Source of the DNA: Bartonella bacilliformis Ver097
GTDB lineage: Bacteria > Pseudomonadota > Alphaproteobacteria > Rhizobiales > Rhizobiaceae
Direction: 5' to 3'
DNA length: 64,000 bases
Assembly (NCBI RefSeq): GCF_000709795.1
Contig: NZ_KL503802.1
Coordinates: 372,001 to 436,000, forward strand
Shown here: positions 51,833 through 60,870 of the stretch, piece by piece
Layout of the letters: each line of letters begins with the position of its first letter
How positions within the stretch are numbered: the first letter of the stretch is position 1
Notes under the pieces: model-generated
Told to the model about the DNA's origin: nothing
Seen by the model: only the letters and a program-made list of their open reading frames with translations
Databases searched by the model: none
Position numbers and translations under genes: made by a program

Positions 51833-52908
51833 TCATGACGAAAATTGCTTATTGGGCCTATAGGGTTTTTTGGGCTTTTCGGTTGATGTTGGTGGTTATT
51901 GGCGCTTTGGCTCTATCGGCGGCTTTTGCTAAAGACGAGGAAATTTTAGATCTTGAACAGTCTTTAAACACGGTGCAGGATTTTTCAAAAAACAAGGGGA
52001 CACAAAAAATACCGCAGATTTTGCGCGCAGGAAAATATGATGAGGCTTATGATTATTATATGCAAGGCCTTTATTTACAAGCGTTTCGTGCAGCACTCAG
52101 ACGGGCTGAAAATAATGATCCAAAGGCACAAACCTTGGTAGGGAAAATGTATATGGAAGGTTATGCCGTTGCCCAAGATGGTGCGCGCGCGGCTTTGTGG
52201 TTTGGACGTGCTGCCAAACAAGGCGATCCACATGCACAACTGCGCTATGGACTGATGTTGTTTAATGGGAGTTTTGTCAAAAAAAATGAAGAAGAAGGTG
52301 AAAAACTCGTTCACGAAGCGATGCGAGCAGGCCTTAAAGAAGCCTATTTTTATTGTGGACAATTGCTTCTTTACAAAACGATGCGTGAAAAAGAGAATCT
52401 CCGAGGTGTTGCAGCAGCTGATGATAACGATGAAAATTCAGATAAGGCTTTGGCCTTCTTTTTAAAGGGAGCTGCTTTGGGCGATGTTGAAGCAGCTTTC
52501 GCTGCAGCACAAATTTTGGCTGTGGGAACTATGAAATATCCAAGACATGATCATTATGCACGACGGTTGATGACCATTGCTGCACAAAAGAAGCATGTGA
52601 TGGCGCAAATGATGTTGGCGCAGTGGTTGCTACAAGGCCGTGGTGGCGAAGCTGATTTTAAAGAGGCTTTTTCTTTGCTTTATGACAATGCCCTAAAAAG
52701 GGTGATGCTCGCACAGGTTAATTTAGCTAGGATTTATCGTGATGGCTTAGGGGTTGAGGGGGATATTGTCACAGCGGCCGCTTGGTATTTGGTGGTTAAA
52801 AGTGGAAAAGGGCAAGCCGCTGATTTGGATATGATGCTGGAGGGGATGAGCGAGGCCCAATTAGAGCAGGCACACCAAAAGGCCTATGAATTCATGCAGC
52901 TTTTTTAA
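51829..52908 (+). CDS. Sel1-repeat exported protein
   Basis: A 359-residue protein with an N-terminal hydrophobic signal segment (about residues 15-35, ending SAAFA). The rest is helical repeats of the Sel1 type: AQTLVGKMYMEGYAVAQDG, ALWFGRAAKQGDPHAQLRYG, ALAFFLKGAALGDVEAAF and ARIYRDGLGVEGDIVTAAAW. Such proteins mediate protein contacts, often in the periplasm. It overlaps the ThiE-like stop by 4 bases, so both are probably one transcript. No partner can be named. Confidence 0.82.
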   Translation: MIMTKIAYWAYRVFWAFRLMLVVIGALALSAAFAKDEEILDLEQSLNTVQDFSKNKGTQKIPQILRAGKYDEAYDYYMQGLYLQAFRAALRRAENNDPKAQTLVGKMYMEGYAVAQDGARAALWFGRAAKQGDPHAQLRYGLMLFNGSFVKKNEEEGEKLVHEAMRAGLKEAYFYCGQLLLYKTMREKENLRGVAAADDNDENSDKALAFFLKGAALGDVEAAFAAAQILAVGTMKYPRHDHYARRLMTIAAQKKHVMAQMMLAQWLLQGRGGEADFKEAFSLLYDNALKRVMLAQVNLARIYRDGLGVEGDIVTAAAWYLVVKSGKGQAADLDMMLEGMSEAQLEQAHQKAYEFMQLF

Positions 52909-53507
52909 AGAGTTTCTCGATTTTTATAGGGAGCAACTGTTATCATACTTTTCTTATTATAGGACATTATAGCACTCCATTCAATAAAGGGGCTGAATAT
53001 AATAGGAGATGTTGGGGCAGATGCGGGTATGGAGCGCTCCATGAATGAATGGGAGCCAAATATAATGAGAGACTATAGTGGCCCCCAATATCATTGGACA
53101 TATGGGGGCCTATAATGGGCGACAGAGGGGAAAATGAAAAAGACGCGAAGGAAAGCTATCGAGCCTTAAGAAAATTACCCTTCAGCCAAGATAAATTGAA
53201 GGAAAATTTTATTAAAATGATGTTTTGAATTTTATGCTCTTGCAAAAAGCTAAAAAGCTAAGGTACACAAAGACTAAGACTTTTCCATGACACAAGCTGA
53301 GACATTAGAAATATTTAAGATATTAGGAAAGTGCTTGAAACATTGAGAAAAAGTTTAAGATATTGAAAGTTCTTGGAAAAATGCCTGTTCTTTGCTTTAT
53401 GACAATGAGAAATATCTCCTGGAATATACTTGGGGAAAATACCTAGGATAGCAAGTGCTTGAGAGAGTGAAAGTCAATATATGAAATTGGGAAATTGGAT
53501 GTGAATC
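52909..53507. repeat. 599-bp spacer with decayed repeats and hairpins before efp
   Basis: Three related stretches start near 52990 (GGGGCTGAATATAATAGG), 53051 (GGGAGCCAAATATAATGAG) and 53104 (GGGGGCCTATAATGGGCG). A perfect 14-bp palindrome ATGGAGCGCTCCAT is at 53029-53042. GGCCCCCA (53080-53087) pairs with TGGGGGCC (53103-53110), flanked by TATA on both sides. From 53300 to 53400 short echoes of TTTAAGATATT and CTTGGAAA or CTTGAAA occur. No gene is seen. Confidence 0.55.
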
Positions 53508-54080
53508 ATGAAGATTAATGGTAATGAAATTCGCCCCGGAAATGTGATTGAACATCAAGGAAGTTTGTGGGTAGCTGTTAAATGCAATGCTGTTAAACCA
53601 GGCAAAGGGGGTGCATTTAATCAGGTCGAACTAAAAAATGTGATCGATGGAACCAAGCTCAATGAAAGATTTCGTGCCGCTGAAACTGTTGAAAAAGTGC
53701 GGTTAGAACAAAAAGATTTTACCTTTCTTTACCAGCAGGGTGAAGCGTTGGTTTTCATGGATACGGAATCTTATGAACAGCTTGAATTACAAAGAGATTT
53801 TGTCGGCGATCGCGCGGCTTTTTTACAAGATGGAATGACGGTCACTGTTGAACTTCACGAGGAAAAACCTCTTGGTATATCCTTGCCGGATCAAGTTACT
53901 GTTACCATTGCTGAAGCCGATCCTGCCATTAAAGGACAAACGGTGACATCTTCTTACAAGCCTGCTATTCTTGAAAATGGCATTCGTATCCTTGTGCCCC
54001 CTTTTGTTCAAGCAGGTGAGCGGGTCATTGTTGATACTAATGAATTAATTTATATACGCCGCGTGAGTGAAAAGGGGTAA
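53508..54080 (+). CDS. efp: Elongation factor P
   Basis: A 190-residue EF-P, which relieves ribosome stalling at polyproline. The tip lysine that is modified in some bacteria is in [12 protein letters not shown] (residue 33). The three-domain pattern is complete, ending [19 protein letters not shown]. suhB follows after 3 bases. No EpmA/EpmB gene is in the window. Confidence 0.97.
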   Translation: MKINGNEIRPGNVIEHQGSLWVAVKCNAVKPGKGGAFNQVELKNVIDGTKLNERFRAAETVEKVRLEQKDFTFLYQQGEALVFMDTESYEQLELQRDFVGDRAAFLQDGMTVTVELHEEKPLGISLPDQVTVTIAEADPAIKGQTVTSSYKPAILENGIRILVPPFVQAGERVIVDTNELIYIRRVSEKG

Positions 54081-54083
54081 GAT

Positions 54084-54875
54084 ATGGCTCGTTCTGCCAT
54101 CATGAATGTTATGGTTCAAGCGGCTCTGAGAGCGGGTCGCTCTTTAGTTCGTGATTATGGCGAAGTACAAAATTTGCAAGTCTCTTTAAAAGGGCCAGCT
54201 GACTATGTTAGCCAAGCGGATCGTAAAGCGGAAAAAATCGTTTTCGCTGAATTGAGCAAAGCACGGCCAAGTTTTGGTTTTCTGATGGAAGAAACAGGCA
54301 ATATTGTTGGGGAAGATCCTCAGCATCGTTTTATTGTTGATCCTTTAGATGGGACAACCAATTTTTTACACGGCATTCCTTTTTTTGCGGTTTCTATTGC
54401 TTTGGAACGGCAAGGACAGATTTTTGCTGGTGTGATTTATAATCCTATTTTGGATGAGCTTTTTACGGTAGAGCGTGGTCAGGGTGCTTTTTTTAATGAT
54501 CGGCGTTGCCGTGTGGCAGGGCGGAGAAAATTGTCAGAATGTGTGATTGCAACCGGCATGCCTCATTTGGGTCGTCCGCAGCATGGGCATTATCTGGTTG
54601 AATTGCGCAATATGATGGCTGAAGTGTCAGGGGTGCGCCGTTTTGGTGCAGCAGCTCTTGATTTAGCCTATGTAGCGGCTGGCAGAACCGATGGCTTTTG
54701 GGAAAGTCATTTGCGGATTTGGGATGTAGCGGCTGGAATCTTGATGGTGCGTGAGGCAGGAGGGTTTGTTAGCGACCAAGTCGATGAAGGTGATTCTTCC
54801 CGTGTGAAAAATATTATTGCTGGTAATGAAATCATTCACGCTGAATTAAATAAAGTTCTCAAAAAACCTGTTTGA
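54084..54875 (+). CDS. suhB: Inositol monophosphatase family protein
   Basis: A 263-residue Mg-dependent phosphatase of the IMPase/SuhB family. Metal ligands are in the conserved VDPLDGTTNFLHGIPFFAVSIA, with an upstream MEETG and the C-terminal WDVAAGILMVREAGG. It may act on inositol phosphates or, like SuhB of E. coli, help rRNA antitermination. It starts 3 bases after efp and is probably cotranscribed. Confidence 0.93.
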   Translation: MARSAIMNVMVQAALRAGRSLVRDYGEVQNLQVSLKGPADYVSQADRKAEKIVFAELSKARPSFGFLMEETGNIVGEDPQHRFIVDPLDGTTNFLHGIPFFAVSIALERQGQIFAGVIYNPILDELFTVERGQGAFFNDRRCRVAGRRKLSECVIATGMPHLGRPQHGHYLVELRNMMAEVSGVRRFGAAALDLAYVAAGRTDGFWESHLRIWDVAAGILMVREAGGFVSDQVDEGDSSRVKNIIAGNEIIHAELNKVLKKPV

Positions 54876-55309
54876 AAGCATTAAGAAATTTCAGCTGTGG
54901 AGCCCATGCCTTTGAGGCTCTACGATTTGAGCTTCATGCGTTTGAAGCCTTAAAGATTTAGAGCTCAGGGGGCCATTCTGAAAAAGTTAGCGGCCCTACA
55001 GATTTAGAGTTGAATAGGATGAAATCCGCGAAAATTGGAGCCCTATGATCTAAGGTCATGAGAGATGAAATCTCTGCAGATTAAGGCTGATGGGAGCAGT
55101 TCTGGAAGCGTGAGGCTTTACAGATTTAGGGTTGAAAGGGATGAAATTCCCGAAAGTTGGAGGCGTCCTACGATTTAAGATCGTGAAAGATAAAATCTCT
55201 GCAAATTAAGGTTGATGGGAAAAGTTCTGGGATTGAGAGGCTTGACAGATTTAGGTGGGAGGTTGACAGATTTAGGGTTGCAGGGGATGCAATTCCCACA
55301 AAGTTAAGA
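54876..55309. other. Spacer between convergent suhB and the ABC exporter gene
   Basis: The spacer is nearly all repeat (see next entry). Its first 100 bases hold looser echoes of the same words (GGAGCCC, GAGGCTCTACGATTT, AAGATTTAGAG). No gene is seen. Confidence 0.5.
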
Positions 55310-55350
55310 TTAAGGAGATGAAATCCCTGATGAAAATTGCAAGTTAGTCC
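54976..55350. repeat. Three degenerate ~125-bp tandem repeats running into the exporter 3' end
   Basis: Copies start at TTCTG near 54976, 55100 and 55225. Each shows, in order, (G)AGGCTT or CCCTACAGATTTAG, GGTTGAA or AGTTGAA, GGGATGAAATTCCC or its variants, AAAGTTGGAG, a GATCTAAGGTCATGA-like segment, GATGAAATCTCTG, ATTAAGGTTGATGGG. The third copy is shuffled (ACAGATTTAGG occurs twice) and runs past 55310 into the last codons of the minus-strand ABC gene, where GAGATGAAATCCCTG is coding. Confidence 0.8.
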
Positions 55351-57130
55351 AATGGGCATAAATACCATCCTGTGCGACCAATTGTGCGTGCGTTCCTTCT
55401 TCCACAAGCGTTCCTTGATCAATCACAAGGATGCGATCTGCCTTCAAAACTGTTGCTAAACGGTGGGCAATCACCAAGGTTGTGCGATTGTGCATAAGAT
55501 TTTCTAAGGCTTTTTGTACCAGATGTTCATTATTGGCATCTAAGGCTGATGTCGCTTCATCCAAAAGCAAAAGGGGAGCATTTCTTAAAATAGCCCGGGC
55601 AATACTAATCCGTTGTTTTTGTCCACCAGAAAGCATGATGCCCCGTTCTCCTACTTTACTGTCAAAGCCATCGGGGAGAGTTTCGATAAATTCGAGCGCA
55701 TTAGCTGCTTGAGAGGCTGCAATAATTTGCTCTTGGCTCGCATTTTCTATGCCAAAGGCAATATTGTCCCGTATCGTACCTTCAAAAATAGCAACATCTT
55801 GCGAAACATAAGCCATGGAAGAGCGTAAATCATGCAAGGAAAGCTGGTTCAGATCTACACCATCAAACTGGATATGGCCGCTTGTCGGGTCATAAAAGCG
55901 CAAAATGAGAGAAAAAATTGTACTCTTTCCCGCTCCTGAGGGCCCTACAAAAGCAACGGTTTCGCTAGCTTTGATGGAAAAGGAAAGATTTTGTAAGATT
56001 TTTTTTTGTGGTCTGGATGGATAATGAAAATCAATCTGATCAAAAAGAATCGCCCCTTGGATAGGCTGCTTCAATGGTAAAGGAGAAGTGGGCGTGGTAA
56101 TAGCTGGTTTTTCTTGCAACCAGTTAAACAATTCTTCTGCGGCATTTGCTGCTTGCCATAATTCTGTTCCCATTTCTGGTAATTGCGCAAAGGTTGCGGC
56201 ACCAAAAATGGCATAGATAACAAATTGACTTAAAGTTCCGCCAGACATGGTGCCATGAAGCACATCATGTGATCCGATCCACAAAACCGCAACAATACTG
56301 CTAAAAATAAGAAAAATCGCAAGGCCAGTAAAAAGAGAACGCACTGTAATCGAAATTTTCGCTGTTTGAAAGCTATGTTCTATCAATTTGGAAAAGCGGT
56401 TAGCAATAAAGGGTTCTGCCGTATAGGCTTGCACTGTGCGAATGGTGCTCATTTGTTCAGCAGCTAGGCTATTGGCTTCAGAAAGTTTATTGTGTGCGAT
56501 GCGTGCATGTGTGCGGACTTGGCGCCCCAAAAGTATGAGAGGGATAACCACAAAGGGGATAGATAGCAAAACAAGCAAGGATAATTTGGCATTTGTGATG
56601 ACCATCATCATGATGGCCCCGACAACAATAATAAGCTGACGCAAAGCGGTAGATATTTTGGAGCCAATAGCCAATTTTACTTGGGTTGTGTTTGTGGCGA
56701 GCTTTGCAATAATGTCACCAGAATGGGAACGGTCAAAAAAATCAGGTGAGAGTTGTAGGATATGGCTAAAAATATCGCGCTGTAAGTCGGCAACAACACG
56801 TTCACTTAATGTGATGACACAATAATAGCGACTTGCTGAAGCTGCGGCCAAAAGAAAGGCAAGCACAAATAAAATGCTAAAATAACTATTGATTTCCCCA
56901 TAACGAGACGCTTGAAAACCATGATCAAGCATTTGCTGAATAGCAATAGGCAAAGCCAGAGTGATAAAGGCAGCTGCCAACAATGAGATGAGCGAACCAA
57001 CAATCAACCAGCGATAGCGCATAAGATAGGGGAGAAGATGCGCAAATAAAGATAAAGAATGCTGTATCTTAAAAATTTGTGTTGAAGGTGCAGAGTGATT
57101 TGGAGATGTTGGGTGCAAAGGGGTTTTCAT
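55310..57130 (-). CDS. MsbA-like ABC exporter (fused membrane and ATPase domains)
   Basis: A 606-residue half-transporter. Six membrane helices (about residues 35-330) precede the ATPase domain: Walker A VGPSGAGKST, signature MLSGGQKQRISIARAIL, Walker B LLLLDEATSALD and the switch histidine in LVIAHRLATV. It dimerises to export lipids or drugs; the family includes MsbA, but substrate cannot be told. The C-terminal residues (FSSGISSP) are encoded by DNA shared with the adjacent repeat array, so the tail may have drifted. Confidence 0.88.
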   Translation of the reverse strand: MKTPLHPTSPNHSAPSTQIFKIQHSLSLFAHLLPYLMRYRWLIVGSLISLLAAAFITLALPIAIQQMLDHGFQASRYGEINSYFSILFVLAFLLAAASASRYYCVITLSERVVADLQRDIFSHILQLSPDFFDRSHSGDIIAKLATNTTQVKLAIGSKISTALRQLIIVVGAIMMMVITNAKLSLLVLLSIPFVVIPLILLGRQVRTHARIAHNKLSEANSLAAEQMSTIRTVQAYTAEPFIANRFSKLIEHSFQTAKISITVRSLFTGLAIFLIFSSIVAVLWIGSHDVLHGTMSGGTLSQFVIYAIFGAATFAQLPEMGTELWQAANAAEELFNWLQEKPAITTPTSPLPLKQPIQGAILFDQIDFHYPSRPQKKILQNLSFSIKASETVAFVGPSGAGKSTIFSLILRFYDPTSGHIQFDGVDLNQLSLHDLRSSMAYVSQDVAIFEGTIRDNIAFGIENASQEQIIAASQAANALEFIETLPDGFDSKVGERGIMLSGGQKQRISIARAILRNAPLLLLDEATSALDANNEHLVQKALENLMHNRTTLVIAHRLATVLKADRILVIDQGTLVEEGTHAQLVAQDGIYAHWTNLQFSSGISSP

Positions 57131-57302
57131 GTATTTGACTGATAAGACTTTGAGTAATCGATTGTGTTTGAACCCTTGTTTTTTGATGCATGCTCAGCTA
57201 TAGGGAAATCAACTCAATGAATGTATCAAAAAGGCGAAGAGAGTGCACTTAAAAAATAATAAAGAGCTTTTCTTCGTTCTCTGAAAACAGAAAGTTTGCC
57301 GT

Positions 57303-57524
57303 ATGAAACCCAATATTCATCCCGACTATCATCAGATTTATGTTGTTATGACTGATGGAACCAAATATGCGACGCGTTCAACATGGGGAAAAGAAGGGGA
57401 TACATTGAATTTGGATATTGATCCAACAACCCATCCGGCGTGGATTGGTGGGTCACAAACACTTGTTGACCGTGGCGGACGTGTTTCCAAATTCAAAAAC
57501 CGCTTTGGAAATCTTGGCGTATAA
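57303..57524 (+). CDS. rpmE: Ribosomal protein L31
   Basis: The 73-residue L31 of the large subunit. It starts [19 protein letters not shown] and has [13 protein letters not shown], family signatures. The zinc-binding cysteines of the C+ form are absent (C- type), as in related genomes. The gene is divergent from the ABC exporter. Confidence 0.96.
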   Translation: MKPNIHPDYHQIYVVMTDGTKYATRSTWGKEGDTLNLDIDPTTHPAWIGGSQTLVDRGGRVSKFKNRFGNLGV

Positions 57525-58086
57525 TTTTTACTTCAATCTTGGTGGATGCTTCATTTTATAAAGTTTCAACGAGAACAGGCCTAAAAAAGCAAAGTCCTTA
57601 AAAGAGGGCTTTACCTTAAGGAATTTAAGAGAATCCTTTTAAGGTTGAAAAAGCTTAAGCGATGCAAGGTTGCTTTTTTTGCCATTTTACCGATAGTTTG
57701 GTTTTTCTATGCTTTTGCTGATGAATAAGGTGCTTGTTTCAGCCTGAAGGAGTGCCTATCAGGAGGCTACAAAAAATCTATTGATAGTGTCTTACAGATA
57801 GTTGCAGGAGGATCAGGTTGCAGCCTTAGTTCAAAGTGCCTATTAGAGCGGTTTGCAAGAAGTTTCAAGGGGAATCAGGTCCATAAAGGGATAGCCAAAG
57901 AGAGGACAATAGTTACCGGAAAATGGCTCATAAAAGAAGGGGCAACAAGCACTCATCTCATAAGAAAGAATTCTTAATTTGCTTAATCAAAAAAGCGGAC
58001 TGCTTCTCAACAGAGAGCCCAAATTTTAAACAAACACTATTTTAAGCAAATACTATTAAAAGCGGAGATTATAAACAGGCGCTATT
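57525..58086. repeat. 562-bp spacer with several repeats between rpmE and yebC
   Basis: ACCTTAAGGA (57613-57622) and TCCTTTTAAGGT (57634-57645) form an imperfect hairpin after rpmE, a possible terminator. Three decayed ~45-bp stretches start at 57751, 57786 and 57835 (AGTGCCTATCAGG, AGTGTCTTACAG, AGTGCCTATTAG), the last two each followed by an (A/T)GG-ATCAGGT motif. At the right end, 58028-58055 repeats the yebC stop region (AAACA--CACTATTTTAAGC). No gene is seen. Confidence 0.55.
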
Positions 58087-58100
58087 TTAAGCTGATAATG
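58028..58100. repeat. Short duplication of the yebC 3' end
   Basis: AAACAAACACTATTTTAAGC at 58028-58047 is echoed by AAACAGGCGCTATTTTAAGC at 58073-58092, followed by AAATACTA and TGATAATG. The second copy spans the yebC stop codon. The period is 45 bp. It is short, so chance is not fully excluded. Confidence 0.55.
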
Positions 58101-58833
58101 TCGCTAAAACTTCATCACTCACATCAAAATTAGCATAGACATTTTGCACGTCGTCATCTTCTTCCAATGTAGAAATGAGACGTAAAATTGACATGGCTTT
58201 TTCTTCATCTACGGGGGCAAGTGTGGTTGGCTTCCAAATGGTTTTAATGAATTCTGCCTCGCCTAGGGTTGCTTCAAGCATTTTTGAAACTTCACCAATA
58301 TCTTCAAACGCACAGGTAATATGATGGCCTGTTTCTTCTGATTGCACGTCTTCTGCACCTGCTTCAATGGCAGCTTCCATAACGCTTTCTGCTGTACCGG
58401 CTTCAGGCTTGTAGATAATTTCACCAATCCGGTTAAACATAAAGCCTACGGATCCTGTTTCTCCCAAAGCACCGCCGGCTTTGGTGAAGGCTGCACGCAC
58501 ATTGGAGGCGGTGCGGTTACGGTTATCGGTGAGGGCTTCAACAATGACAGCCACGCCACCGGGACCGTATCCCTCATACCGGACTTCATCATAATTTTCG
58601 ACATCACTGCCTGAAGCTTTCTTAATCGCTCGTTCAATATTATCCTTTGGCATCGATTGTGATTTAGCATTTTGAACAGCAAGTCTTAAACGCGGGTTCA
58701 TCGCTGGGTCAGGAGAACCTTGTTTGGCAGCAACCGTAATTTCACGTGCAAGTTTAGAAAATATCTTTGAGCGTACCGCATCTTGACGCCCTTTACGGTG
58801 CATAATATTTTTAAATTGTGAATGGCCTGCCAT
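58087..58833 (-). CDS. yebC: YebC/TACO1 family protein
   Basis: A 248-residue protein of the YebC family, starting [23 protein letters not shown], with [24 protein letters not shown] in the middle. Recent work ties the family to translation of difficult (proline-rich) stretches; older annotation calls it a transcription regulator. In most Hyphomicrobiales it stands directly before ruvC; here 9.5 kb separates them. AGAGAGGGAGCCA precedes the ATG. Confidence 0.96.
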   Translation of the reverse strand: MAGHSQFKNIMHRKGRQDAVRSKIFSKLAREITVAAKQGSPDPAMNPRLRLAVQNAKSQSMPKDNIERAIKKASGSDVENYDEVRYEGYGPGGVAVIVEALTDNRNRTASNVRAAFTKAGGALGETGSVGFMFNRIGEIIYKPEAGTAESVMEAAIEAGAEDVQSEETGHHITCAFEDIGEVSKMLEATLGEAEFIKTIWKPTTLAPVDEEKAMSILRLISTLEEDDDVQNVYANFDVSDEVLATLSA

Positions 58834-59135
58834 TGGCTCCCTCTCTGTTTGATGAGTGAGATTGATACTATCTCACATGTGCTTAAGGGCACTATGAAAG
58901 AGTATAGACTATTGAACGAAGACCCTTATAAAAAAAATCTTATCAAAGGTAAAGATCCTCGTAAAGAGAGATATCTTGTCGCAGCATAAAAATCACGTTA
59001 TAAGAAAAGGATCACGCTATAAAAAGGTATCATTGTGTGATAGAAGCGATTTATTCGCAGCCGCGGTGGGATGTAATGTTTATTAAGAAGATGTTAGTGT
59101 CTACTGATTTGGAGCGAATGAAGAGGCTCTCTTTA

Positions 59136-59159
59136 TTCTCTATAAAATTTTATAGAGAA
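59136..59159. promoter_or_regulatory. Perfect 24-bp palindrome
   Basis: TTCTCTATAAAA (59136-59147) is followed at once by its exact reverse complement TTTTATAGAGAA (59148-59159). There is no loop, which suits a protein-binding operator or a replication-related site better than an RNA terminator. It lies about 190 bp upstream of trcR and 300 bp upstream of yebC. Function unknown. Confidence 0.45.
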
Positions 59160-59293
59160 GAGTGCAAACCCTGTAGCGTGACGAAACTGTGATCTGATGG
59201 TCCTATGGTTTGAAAAAATCTATGGTTAAAAAGCCTGTGGCTTGAAAAACTCGTAGTTTGATGATCTACAGATTGAAAATGGGCAGTTTCCTG

Positions 59294-59332
59294 CCTTTAA
59301 AAAGGAAAGCAACCTACCTTTAAAAAGGAAAG
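59294..59332. repeat. Exact direct repeat of 16 bp upstream of trcR
   Basis: CCTTTAAAAAGGAAAG occurs at 59294-59309 and at 59317-59332, period 23. Each has a near-palindromic CCTTTAAAAAGG. The second copy ends right before the ATG at 59333 and supplies an AAGGAAAG ribosome-site-like element. Confidence 0.7.
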
Positions 59333-59347
59333 ATGAGGAATAAGAAA

Positions 59348-60049
59348 ATGGCAACGCAACTCTTGATGCCCAAGGCAACAGCTGTTTGGCTGGTTGATAA
59401 TACAGCACTTTCTTTTGAACAAATTGCAGATTTTTGTAAATTGCATGTGTTGGAAGTAAAAGCAATTGCCGATGGTGAGAGTGCTTGCAGTATTAAAGGG
59501 CTTAACCCTATTAGTTCTGGGCAATTGACACGCAGTGAGATTGCGCGCGTTGAAGCAGACCCAACAGCTCGTCTTAAACTTGCTGAATCTAAAGTGAATA
59601 TTCCCCTTCCTAAGCGTAAAGGTGCACGCTACATTCCTCTTTTTCGGCGTCAAGACCGTCCAAATGGAATCTTGTGGTTGGTACTCAATCATCCTGAATT
59701 AAAAGATGCACAAATTGCACGGTTAATTGGAACAACAAAGTCAACCATTGAGCAAATTCGCAATAGAACCCATTGGAATAGCTCTAATCTTGTTCCTATG
59801 GACCCTGTTGGGTTAGGATTGTGTTCGCAAATTGATTTTGATATCGAATTGCAGCGCGCTGCAAAAAATCGTCCTCAGTCTGAACAGCGGGATGAAACTT
59901 TGCTGCCTGCATCTGTTACAGAAAATGCCTTCTTCGATTTAATGGAAGATAAGAGAGAAAATAAATCTATAAAAAATCAAGAATTTGATGCAGATAAGGT
60001 TTTTGCCAAATTAAATACACAGATAAGAAACGCGCAAGACGCTGAATAG
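59348..60049 (+). CDS. trcR: Cell cycle transcriptional regulator TrcR-like (DUF1013)
   Basis: A 233-residue DUF1013 protein. The signature LMPKATAVWLVDNTALSFEQIADFC stands at the start, and HPELKDAQIARLIGTTKSTIEQI in the middle looks like a helix-turn-helix. In Caulobacter the family (TrcR) binds DNA and RNA polymerase at many cell-cycle promoters. I prefer ATG 59348, behind GAGGAA, over ATG 59333, which also has a ribosome-like site. The last ~60 residues are charged and probably flexible. Confidence 0.86.
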   Translation: MATQLLMPKATAVWLVDNTALSFEQIADFCKLHVLEVKAIADGESACSIKGLNPISSGQLTRSEIARVEADPTARLKLAESKVNIPLPKRKGARYIPLFRRQDRPNGILWLVLNHPELKDAQIARLIGTTKSTIEQIRNRTHWNSSNLVPMDPVGLGLCSQIDFDIELQRAAKNRPQSEQRDETLLPASVTENAFFDLMEDKRENKSIKNQEFDADKVFAKLNTQIRNAQDAE

Positions 60050-60351
60050 ATATTTAAAGAGGGATTTTGAAGGGGCGCGGCAGAGACGTAAGTCAAACAG
60101 TTGGTATTTATGACTTAAGGTGTTTGTGTTTCCTAGCGGGCGGCTTTGAAAAATGGCGATATTAATAGGGTGAGATAAGAGATTTTTGTTAAAAGATGAA
60201 AAACAAAAAAAGAAGATGAGTATAAATAAAGACAAAGATTTTTCTTACTTAATTCTTGTTGGGATTTTTTTAACGATACTGCATTAAATTTTTCCTTTTA
60301 GTGCTTCAAAATTACCCCAACTTTGGCCTTTATAAAGAGGAGAATTAGCGT
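60050..60351. other. Spacer between trcR and pal
   Basis: TAAGTC near 60089 and GACTTA near 60111 form a weak 6-bp inverted repeat that might end trcR transcription. The pal ribosome site AGAGGAGAA is near 60336. Nothing else is recognised. Confidence 0.35.
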
Positions 60352-60870
60352 ATGGATTTTGTTTACAAAATTATTTTCTGTCCATTGACTCTGGTCTTTG
60401 TTTGTTTGCTAAGTGTGGCTGGGTGTGGAAAAAAGACTATCAATCCAACCAATGATATGGGATTTTTTGCAAAAAATGCAAAGTATGGTGATGTGACACT
60501 AGGTTCAGAGCAAGATTTTGTAGTAAATGTTGGTGATCGTGTTTTCTTTAGTCTTGATTCTTCAGTTATTGAAGCAGACGCTCAACGTATTTTAATGCGC
60601 CAAGCAGAATGGTTGCTTTCTTATCCCCAGTATACCATCATGGTTGAAGGGCATGCGGATGACCGCGGAACACGCGAGTATAATCTAGCTCTTGGGCAAC
60701 GCCGTGCTGTTGCGGTACGGGATTATTTGATTTCTCTTGGTATTTCTCCACAACGGATGAAAACCATGTCTTACGGTAAAGAAAGGCCTGTCGCTGTGTG
60801 TGATGATATCTCTTGTTGGAATCAAAATCGACGGGTGGTTATTAGCGTTACGTCAAAGGGCGGTGCATAA
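60352..60870 (+). CDS. pal: Peptidoglycan-associated lipoprotein Pal
   Basis: A 172-residue outer-membrane lipoprotein. The signal peptide ends in the lipobox LLSVAGC; the OmpA-like peptidoglycan-binding domain shows DRVFFSLDSSVIEADAQ, EGHADDRGTREYNLALGQRR and SYGKERPV. It anchors the outer membrane to the wall and binds TolB. It is separated from tolQRAB by about 19 kb and lies on the other strand, whereas related genomes keep tolB-pal adjacent. Confidence 0.97.
   Translation: MDFVYKIIFCPLTLVFVCLLSVAGCGKKTINPTNDMGFFAKNAKYGDVTLGSEQDFVVNVGDRVFFSLDSSVIEADAQRILMRQAEWLLSYPQYTIMVEGHADDRGTREYNLALGQRRAVAVRDYLISLGISPQRMKTMSYGKERPVAVCDDISCWNQNRRVVISVTSKGGA

Larger units (their letters stand above)
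58834..59347. other. 514-bp spacer between divergent yebC and trcR
   Basis: Besides the palindrome and the doubled 16-mer (separate entries), AATCACGTTATAAGAAAA and GATCACGCTATAAAAA repeat near 58989-59026. From 59198 to 59280 about five drifting ~17-bp units of the kind CTATGGTTTGAAAAA, CTGTGGCTTGAAAAA, CTACAGATTGAAAA stand in a row. No gene is seen. Promoters of both genes must be here. Confidence 0.5.
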
